Shown here: in pieces, positions 1-5,084 of the stretch | Position numbering within the stretch: position 1 is the first letter of the stretch | Layout of the letters: the number at the start of each line of letters is the position of its first letter | NCBI GenBank assembly: GCA_011525265.1 | Contig: WTHV01000041.1 | Location: 1-5,084, forward strand | Direction of reading: 5' to 3' | Source of the DNA: Alphaproteobacteria bacterium | Lineage (GTDB): Bacteria > Pseudomonadota > Alphaproteobacteria > Puniceispirillales > Puniceispirillaceae | DNA length: 5,084 nt | Notes under the pieces: model-generated | The model's input: only the letters and a program-made list of their open reading frames with translations | The model's database searches: none | What the model was told of the DNA's origin: nothing | Translations under genes and position numbers: made by a program

Positions 1-116
1 AAAGGCAAAGCTATATCGGGCGGGTGAGAGCGCTTGCCAAAGGCTGTTGTGAGGCGTGGGTCGCTGATGGGGCCGCGCATAACGACTCACAAGAGACAAA
101 AGGGGAGCAGGTATAA
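1..116 (+). CDS. glyQ: Glycyl-tRNA synthetase alpha subunit, C-terminal end (partial)
   Basis: This is the 3' end of a gene that begins before the window. The first complete codon is at position 3, and the frame runs 37 codons to a TAA at 114-116. The peptide opens RQSYIGRVRALAKGCCEAW, which matches the C-terminal helix of bacterial GlyQ (pattern R-Q-x-Y-I-x-R-V/I-R-x-L-A). A hydrophilic tail follows (HNDSQETKGEQV). The alpha subunit carries the class II aminoacylation active site for glycine and works as an alpha2-beta2 tetramer with GlyS in the cytoplasm. No catalytic motif falls inside the window. The identification rests on the tail match plus the directly adjoining glyS, which is the usual partner arrangement. 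The stop codon overlaps the glyS start by one base, pointing to a shared transcript. Confidence 0.9.
   Translation, partial: RQSYIGRVRALAKGCCEAWVADGAAHNDSQETKGEQV
101..107 (+). promoter_or_regulatory. Ribosome binding site of glyS
   Basis: AGGGGAG is a purine-rich Shine-Dalgarno match ending 8 bases before the ATG at 116. It lies inside the last codons of glyQ, so ribosomes finishing glyQ end close to the glyS start. It supports 116 as the glyS start. Confidence 0.7.
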
Positions 117-2191
117 TGGCACCACTTTTACTAACAATTGCCTGTGAAGAAATTCCCGCACGTATGCAAAAAAATGCTGGCCGTGATTTAGAAGCGGCCA
201 TGATGTCAGCCCTGCGTGACGCAGGTCTAGAGCCACAAAATAGCCAAAACTATTACGGCCCTCGTCACATTGCTGTGTCGATTGCTGATGTCTTATCGCA
301 GCAACCTGATAGAGAGATTGAAAAGCGTGGCCCGCGTGTTGATGCACCTGCCAAAGCCATTGAAGGGTTTTGTCAATCAGTTGGCATGACCATTGAAGAG
401 CTTGTCCAAGAAGAGACGCCAAAAGGTGTATTTTTCTTTGCCCGCAAATCTGAAAAAGGTCAGCCAATAGAGTCATTATTACCAGAGATGGTTCAGACTA
501 TTCTTGCCAATTTTCCATGGCCAAAAAGCCAGAGATGGGGCACGTCGCGCAAATCATGGGTGCGACCAATGCACCATATTGGCTTGTTATTTGATGGCAA
601 GGTGGTTGAAGGTGCCTTTGATTTGGGCGGTGATATGTCTATCGCTTTTTCCAATGTTGCCACAGGCCATCCTTTCCATGCACCAGATAGCCTGACCTTT
701 AATAGCGCAGATGAATGGGCGAAAAAGCTTGAGGCACAATTTGTGATTGTGGATGCCGCAAGCAAAGCGAAAATGATCGAAGAAGAAATTAAGGTCAAAA
801 CAGCCGCATATGATATTGAGGCGATACATGATGCCGGCTTGCTTGGTGAGGTCACAGGTTTGGTGGAATGGCCAAATGTGATTATCGGTGCCATCGCAGA
901 TGAATTTATGACTTTGCCAGAAGAGGTGCTGATTACCTCCATGCGTGTGCATCAAAAATATTTTGCTACGCGTTATGCTTCAGGCGCACAAAAAGGGCAA
1001 ATCGCACCTTATTTCATTACAATTGCCAATCGTCAATCAACGCCAGAAACAGATGCGCTGATCAAAAATGGTAATGAGCGTGTCTTGCGCGCACGTCTTG
1101 CTGATGCGGCTTTTTTCTATGACCAAGATAAAGCCCAATCGCTTGAAGCTTACGTGCCTGCTTTGGACAATATCACCTTTTATCAGGGGCTTGGCTCCGT
1201 TGGTGATAAAGCCAAACGTATGGCACAGCTAGCCCCGCTACTTGCCTCTCACATCACAGGCGCAGATAGCGGGCTTGCCACACAGGCAGCGCAATTAGCG
1301 AAGGCTGATTTGGTCACAGATATGGTTGGTGAATTCCCAGAATTGCAAGGTCTGATGGGTGGCTATTATGCGCGCCATCATGGCATTTCAGATGATGTGG
1401 CCGTGGCAATTTCTGATCATTATAAGCCGGCCGGTCCATCAGATAGCGTGCCATCTAGCCCTATCGGCCTTGTCGTATCTCTTGCAGATAAGATTGATAC
1501 GCTTGTTGGCTTTTTTGGCATAGGTGCCAAGCCTACAGGCTCAAAAGACCCCTTCGCTCTTCGCCGTGCGGCCTTGGCCATTTTACGTATGGCTGATGAG
1601 TGCGATTTAACCCTGCCATTGCCAGAGTTATTCACTGCCGCCGCCTCTGCCTATGGGTTTGATAGAGTGGATGATGAGTTAAGTGATTTTGTCTCAGACC
1701 GCCTGACAGTGATGTTGCGTGATGGGGGTGTGGCACATGATGTTGTGGCCGCTGTTATGCAAGGGGCCATCATAGATAATCCGCGCCTGACGATGATAAA
1801 GGCGCGCCAGCTTAATGAGGCATTGGATGGCACAGCTGGCCAGCAATTACTTGCCGGCTTTAAGCGTGCGAATAACATCCTTGCCGCAGAGGTCAAAAAG
1901 ACAGGCATGGCTATTACAGCCACGGTTGATGAGACGGCTTTTGTCGCAGAGCAAGAAACCGCCCTTTATAACGCGGTGACAGCCCTGCCACAGACCATCA
2001 TCAAAACAAAGGATGATGTAGAAAATATGATAGCGGCTTTAGGGGCATTGGTGTCGCCTATTAACGCATTCTTCGATAAGATTATTGTTAACGATGACGA
2101 TGAGACGATTCGTCGGAACCGTTTAGCATTATTGCAATTGATTGTCAGCCAAATGGGGCATGTGGCTGATTTTACAAAAGTAGAAAGATAG
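116..2191 (+). CDS. glyS: Glycyl-tRNA synthetase beta subunit
   Basis: The 691-residue product is the usual full length for bacterial GlyS. This subunit pairs with GlyQ in the cytoplasm to form glycyl-tRNA from glycine, ATP and tRNA-Gly, and mainly handles tRNA recognition. Family motifs visible in order are EEIPAR (11-16), GPRHIA (48-53), KRGPRVD (70-76), PKSQRWG (136-142), RPMHHI (150-155), EVTGLVEWP (245-253), EEVLITSMRVHQKYF (269-283) and GNERVLRARLADAAFF (319-334). The HD-like region follows (about 396-490), with YYARHHG, LADKID (456-461) and the signature GAKPTGSKDPFALRRAA (470-486). The C-terminal anticodon-binding (DALR-type) region holds KRANNILA (583-590) and FFDKIIVNDDDETIRRNRLALL (652-673, quoted in part as FFDKIIVN). 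The start at 116 follows a good Shine-Dalgarno site and overlaps the glyQ stop, and the N-terminus aligns with the family start (LLLTIACEEIPAR). No frameshift or truncation is visible. Confidence 0.97.
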   Translation: MAPLLLTIACEEIPARMQKNAGRDLEAAMMSALRDAGLEPQNSQNYYGPRHIAVSIADVLSQQPDREIEKRGPRVDAPAKAIEGFCQSVGMTIEELVQEETPKGVFFFARKSEKGQPIESLLPEMVQTILANFPWPKSQRWGTSRKSWVRPMHHIGLLFDGKVVEGAFDLGGDMSIAFSNVATGHPFHAPDSLTFNSADEWAKKLEAQFVIVDAASKAKMIEEEIKVKTAAYDIEAIHDAGLLGEVTGLVEWPNVIIGAIADEFMTLPEEVLITSMRVHQKYFATRYASGAQKGQIAPYFITIANRQSTPETDALIKNGNERVLRARLADAAFFYDQDKAQSLEAYVPALDNITFYQGLGSVGDKAKRMAQLAPLLASHITGADSGLATQAAQLAKADLVTDMVGEFPELQGLMGGYYARHHGISDDVAVAISDHYKPAGPSDSVPSSPIGLVVSLADKIDTLVGFFGIGAKPTGSKDPFALRRAALAILRMADECDLTLPLPELFTAAASAYGFDRVDDELSDFVSDRLTVMLRDGGVAHDVVAAVMQGAIIDNPRLTMIKARQLNEALDGTAGQQLLAGFKRANNILAAEVKKTGMAITATVDETAFVAEQETALYNAVTALPQTIIKTKDDVENMIAALGALVSPINAFFDKIIVNDDDETIRRNRLALLQLIVSQMGHVADFTKVER

Positions 2192-2230
2192 GGAAAAGTT
2201 TCGGGGTCACCAATCCTTCAATCGTCATGA

Positions 2231-2237
2231 AAAGGGA
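2231..2237 (+). promoter_or_regulatory. Ribosome binding site of ppdK
   Basis: AAAGGGA is a moderate Shine-Dalgarno match in the 50-base glyS-ppdK gap. It sits 4 bases before the ATG at 2242 and 10 bases before a second in-frame ATG at 2248. Both spacings are at the edges of the usual range, so the site does not settle which ATG is used. Confidence 0.5.
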
Positions 2238-2241
2238 CTAA

Positions 2242-4932
2242 ATGAAAATGACAACAGGCACTGTGAGTGACACAAAATGGGTATATTCTTTCGGCGCTAG
2301 CGCGTGTGAAGGTGATGCCTCGATGCGAAACCTCCTTGGTGGCAAAGGTGCAAATTTGGCAGAGATGGCTAGTATTGGTCTGCCAGTACCGCCCGGCTTT
2401 ACCATTACAACAGCACTATGTAACCGTTATTATGATAATGGCAAAGACTATCCCCAAGAGTTGCAATCACAAATTCAATTTGCGCTAGCACGCCTCGAAG
2501 AAGAGACAGGCTTGCAATTTGCTGATGCGTCTAATCCGTTATTGCTGTCTGTGCGTTCAGGTGCGCGTGCCTCTATGCCAGGGATGATGGATACGGTTCT
2601 CAATCTTGGTCTTAATGATGAGACTTGCGCTGGGCTAGCGGCAAAATCAGGTGATGAGCGTTTTGCCTATGATAGCTACCGCCGCTTTATTCAGATGTAT
2701 GGTGATGTGGTTCTTGGTGTTGATCATGGTCTGTTTGAAGATAGGCTTGAAGATAAAAAAATGGCCCATGGCTTGTTTGACGACACCGAGCTAAGCGCTA
2801 CCCACCTCAAAGAGCTTGTTGATGATTATAAGCAAATTGTCCAAGACGAATTAGGCGCACCCTTCCCACAAAACCCGCAAGAACAATTATGGGGCGCTAT
2901 TAGTGCGGTATTTGCAAGCTGGATGAATGCGCGTGCAAAAACCTATCGCAAGCTAAATGATATCCCTGCCGAATGGGGTACAGCTGTGAATGTCCAAGCC
3001 ATGGTGTTTGGCAATATGGGCGATGATTGTGCCACAGGTGTGGCCTTTACAAGAGACCCGTCAACAGGGGCTAATCGTTTTTATGGGGAATTCTTAATCA
3101 ATGCCCAAGGTGAGGATGTGGTGGCAGGTATTCGCACCCCCCTTCACCTCACAAAGGTGGCACGCGAGGAGTCTGGTGAAGAGGCGCTATCCTTGGAAGA
3201 AGTAATGCCAGAGGTGTTTGCACAGCTTGATTCTGTTCGTATGACGCTGGAAAAGCATTATGCGGATATGCAGGATTTGGAATTCACCATCCAGCAACAT
3301 AAGCTTTATATGCTTCAGACAAGAGCTGGCAAAAGAACAGCAGAGGCGGCAATGAAAATTGCGGTTGATATGGCAGAAGAGGGGCTTATCACACAAGATG
3401 AAGCCTTGCTTCGTATTGAGCCTGAATCACTTGATCAGCTTCTGCATCCAACATTGGATCCAAACGCGACACGTCATTTGCTTGCACGCGGCTTGCCGGC
3501 CTCTCCGGGGGCTGCTTGTGGTCAAATTTGCCTCACAGCAGATAAGGCTGAACAATTGGCAAATTCCGGTATTGATGTGATATTGGTGCGCATTGAAACA
3601 AGCCCTGAAGACATTCACGGTATGCACGCCGCACAAGGCATCCTGACCGCAAGGGGCGGCATGACAAGCCATGCGGCTGTGGTAGCGCGCGGTATGGGGC
3701 GTGCATGCGTGTCTGGTGCAGGTGATATCCGTATCGATATGAAAACAGGCCAAGTGCAAATGGCAGGTAAAACCCTCACCGAGGGCGATATCATCACGAT
3801 TGATGGCTCCGCAGGCGAGGTCTATGACGGGACGGTTGCAACGATTGAGCCTCAATTATCAGGTGACTTTGAAACAGTGATGGGCTGGGCAGATAGCACA
3901 CGTCGCATGAAAGTGCGCGCAAATGCCGAAACAGAGCTTGATAGCCAAAAGGCACGCCATTTTGGGGCAGAGGGCATTGGCCTATGCCGTACAGAGCATA
4001 TGTTCTTTGATGCCGATCGCATCATTGCCATGCGTGAGATGATTATGGCCAGTGATACACAAGGTCGTGAAGCTGCTTTGGGTAAATTATTGCCAATGCA
4101 ACAAGCGGATTTCGAAAAATTATTCACCATCATGGCAGGCTTGCCAGTAACGATTCGCTTACTTGACCCGCCTTTGCATGAATTCTTGCCACACTCAGAT
4201 GATGAGCTAGGCGATGTTGCACAAGCGGCAGGTATTTCATTGGATGTCGCACGTCAACGTGCTTTGCGCTTGAATGAATCAAATCCTATGCTTGGCCATC
4301 GCGGCTGCCGCCTTGCGATCAGCTATCCTGAGATTTGTGCCATGCAAGCACGCGCGATTTTCCAAGCTGCGTTAGAAGTTGCTAAAACAAGCGCTGCGCC
4401 TATCCCAGAAATTATGGTCCCCTTAGCAGGCTCTGCCAAAGAGATTGAAATTTGCCGCACCATTATTGATGAGACAGCCGCAAATGTATTTGCTGAGGCA
4501 GGTGCGAAAGTTGAGTATCTTGTCGGCACAATGGTTGAATTGCCAAGAGCCGCTTTGTTGGCTGATGAGCTCGCAGAGCAGGCAGAATTTTTCTCATTCG
4601 GGACAAATGACCTAACGCAGACAACACTTGGGATCAGCCGTGATGATGCGGCTTCATTCTTGCATGATTATGAGGCGCAAGGCATTTACGATATCGACCC
4701 TTTTGTTTCAATTGACCAAAAAGGCGTTGGCAGTCTTGTGAAATCAGGTGCAGCAAAAGGCCGTGATGCAAGAGCTGATATTAAGCTTGGTATTTGCGGT
4801 GAACATGGCGGGGATCCAAAATCAATACAGTTCTTTGAATCTGTTGGTCTTGATTATATTTCCTGCTCACCATTCCGTGTGCCAATCGCACGTCTTGCCG
4901 CCGCACAAGCTACCTTGCGTCATAAGCAATAG
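2242..4932 (+). CDS. ppdK: Pyruvate, phosphate dikinase
   Basis: PPDK interconverts ATP + phosphate + pyruvate and AMP + pyrophosphate + phosphoenolpyruvate in the cytoplasm, serving gluconeogenesis or pyrophosphate-dependent glycolysis. The 896 residues match the usual bacterial length. The N-terminal ATP-grasp domain (about 25-365) has GGKGANLAEM with Lys35, SVRSGARASMPGMMDT with Arg105, DLEFTIQ (345-351) and LQTRAGKRT (358-366). The swivelling domain (about 415-535) has GGMTSHAAVVAR with the phosphorylated His477; Thr475, two residues before it, corresponds to the site modified by the PPDK regulatory protein in plants. The PEP/pyruvate barrel (about 545-890) has LCRTEHMFF (Arg583), IRLLDPPLHEFLP (Arg639), VGTMVELPRA (Glu766), FGTNDLTQ (Asn789, Asp790) and GICGEHGGDP (catalytic Cys852). 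These agree with residues described for the Clostridium symbiosum enzyme. PEP synthase is unlikely because of the length and PPDK-type motifs. The start is 2242 or 2248. The gene lies 50 bases after glyS, with no terminator between them, so cotranscription is likely. Confidence 0.97.
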   Translation: MKMTTGTVSDTKWVYSFGASACEGDASMRNLLGGKGANLAEMASIGLPVPPGFTITTALCNRYYDNGKDYPQELQSQIQFALARLEEETGLQFADASNPLLLSVRSGARASMPGMMDTVLNLGLNDETCAGLAAKSGDERFAYDSYRRFIQMYGDVVLGVDHGLFEDRLEDKKMAHGLFDDTELSATHLKELVDDYKQIVQDELGAPFPQNPQEQLWGAISAVFASWMNARAKTYRKLNDIPAEWGTAVNVQAMVFGNMGDDCATGVAFTRDPSTGANRFYGEFLINAQGEDVVAGIRTPLHLTKVAREESGEEALSLEEVMPEVFAQLDSVRMTLEKHYADMQDLEFTIQQHKLYMLQTRAGKRTAEAAMKIAVDMAEEGLITQDEALLRIEPESLDQLLHPTLDPNATRHLLARGLPASPGAACGQICLTADKAEQLANSGIDVILVRIETSPEDIHGMHAAQGILTARGGMTSHAAVVARGMGRACVSGAGDIRIDMKTGQVQMAGKTLTEGDIITIDGSAGEVYDGTVATIEPQLSGDFETVMGWADSTRRMKVRANAETELDSQKARHFGAEGIGLCRTEHMFFDADRIIAMREMIMASDTQGREAALGKLLPMQQADFEKLFTIMAGLPVTIRLLDPPLHEFLPHSDDELGDVAQAAGISLDVARQRALRLNESNPMLGHRGCRLAISYPEICAMQARAIFQAALEVAKTSAAPIPEIMVPLAGSAKEIEICRTIIDETAANVFAEAGAKVEYLVGTMVELPRAALLADELAEQAEFFSFGTNDLTQTTLGISRDDAASFLHDYEAQGIYDIDPFVSIDQKGVGSLVKSGAAKGRDARADIKLGICGEHGGDPKSIQFFESVGLDYISCSPFRVPIARLAAAQATLRHKQ

Positions 4933-4965
4933 GGCGCCAACAAGGTTAATAGCAAAAGCAGACAT

Positions 4966-4997
4966 AAAAAAAGCCTCACAAATTGTGAGGCTTTTTT
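4966..4997. terminator. Bidirectional rho-independent terminator between ppdK and rpmE
   Basis: AAGCCTCACA (4971-4980) pairs perfectly with TGTGAGGCTT (4984-4993) around a three-base AAT loop. A run of seven A's (4966-4972) precedes the GC-rich core and six T's (4992-4997) follow it, so the stem can extend to 14 pairs. A T tract follows the hairpin when it is read from either strand. It starts about 34 bases after the ppdK stop and about 25 bases beyond the rpmE stop on the other strand, so one element serves both converging transcripts. Confidence 0.93.
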
Positions 4998-5022
4998 AAT
5001 CTGTAAAAGAAGAGGATTTGGC

Positions 5023-5084
5023 TTACTTAATGCCAAGACCTGCAAAGCGCTTGTTAAAGCGTGCAACCTGACCTTCTGAGTCAA
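5023..5084 (-). CDS. rpmE: Ribosomal protein L31, C-terminal end (partial)
   Basis: Read on the minus strand, the last 62 bases of the window give 19 codons ending in TAA (complement of 5023-5025): DSEGQVARFNKRFAGLGIK. This fits the C-terminus of bacterial L31, where a G-G/Q-R/V-x-x-F-N/K-x-R/K-F pattern is followed by a short basic end. The final GLGIK resembles the longer alphaproteobacterial L31 form. L31 is a small protein of the large ribosomal subunit that helps bridge the two subunits. The rest of the gene, including any zinc-binding cysteines, lies beyond the window. The gene converges on ppdK and shares its terminator. The short peptide is the limit on certainty, although the pattern, stop position and terminator agree. 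Confidence 0.8.
   Translation of the reverse strand, partial: DSEGQVARFNKRFAGLGIK

Noticed and set aside
493..955. Minus-strand open frames of 122-149 codons opposite glyS
   Set aside because: They lie entirely within the well-supported glyS coding frame. Their translations resemble no family I know, and they lack a convincing ribosome binding site, so they are shadows.
2142..2170. Possible promoter for ppdK (TTGTCA followed by GCTGAT)
   Set aside because: The -35-like hexamer is acceptable, but the -10 position matches poorly at 17-base spacing. The region is glyS coding sequence, so I see no real support.
2192..2241. Regulatory hairpin, riboswitch or small RNA in the glyS-ppdK gap
   Set aside because: The 50 bases contain no stable inverted repeat and no T tract, only a Shine-Dalgarno-like stretch near the end.
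3427..3855. Minus-strand open frame of 142 codons opposite the PPDK phosphohistidine domain
   Set aside because: It overlaps the most conserved part of ppdK, and its His- and Cys-rich translation is what antisense reading of that codon pattern gives. There is no sign of an independent gene.
4748..4999. Plus-strand open frame of 83 codons across the ppdK end
   Set aside because: It is out of frame within ppdK and runs straight through the terminator hairpin to stop in its T tract, which is not expected of a real gene.
1..5084. Mobile element, CRISPR array, tRNA gene or unknown defence-type system
   Set aside because: No direct or inverted repeat arrays, transposase-like frames or tRNA-like folds were seen. 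Recognised housekeeping genes cover nearly all of the window.

Overview
The window looks like ordinary core genome from a member of the Alphaproteobacteria. It holds two complete genes and the ends of two others, in the order glyQ (3' end, +), glyS (+), ppdK (+), then rpmE (3' end, -). The alphaproteobacterial assignment is inference. It rests on three things: the two-subunit glycyl-tRNA synthetase, glyQ-glyS followed directly by ppdK (an arrangement I recall from several alphaproteobacteria), and an L31 tail that resembles the alphaproteobacterial form. Base composition is moderate, with many A/T-ending codons, so this is not a high-GC member. I cannot name a genus.

Positions 1-116 encode the last 37 residues of the glycyl-tRNA synthetase alpha subunit. 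Its TAA stop shares one base with the ATG of glyS at 116 (TAATG), so the two subunits are probably translationally coupled. glyS (116-2191, 691 aa) is full length with all the expected family motifs. After a 50-base gap with no visible terminator comes ppdK (2242-4932, 896 aa). It encodes a complete pyruvate, phosphate dikinase with an ATP-grasp domain, a phosphohistidine swivelling domain and a PEP/pyruvate barrel, and every catalytic residue I could check is present.

Between ppdK and the window end lies a near-perfect hairpin flanked by an A tract and a T tract (4966-4997). It should stop transcription in both directions. This fits a convergent gene on the minus strand whose last 19 codons (5023-5084) match the C-terminus of ribosomal protein L31.

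The alpha and beta subunits together charge tRNA-Gly. PPDK interconverts pyruvate and phosphoenolpyruvate at the junction of glycolysis and gluconeogenesis. The shared strand and short gap suggest one transcript, but no biochemical link between the two activities is evident. I looked for an undescribed system on both strands and in the gaps and found none: the genes cover nearly all of the window, and the remaining open frames behave as shadows.
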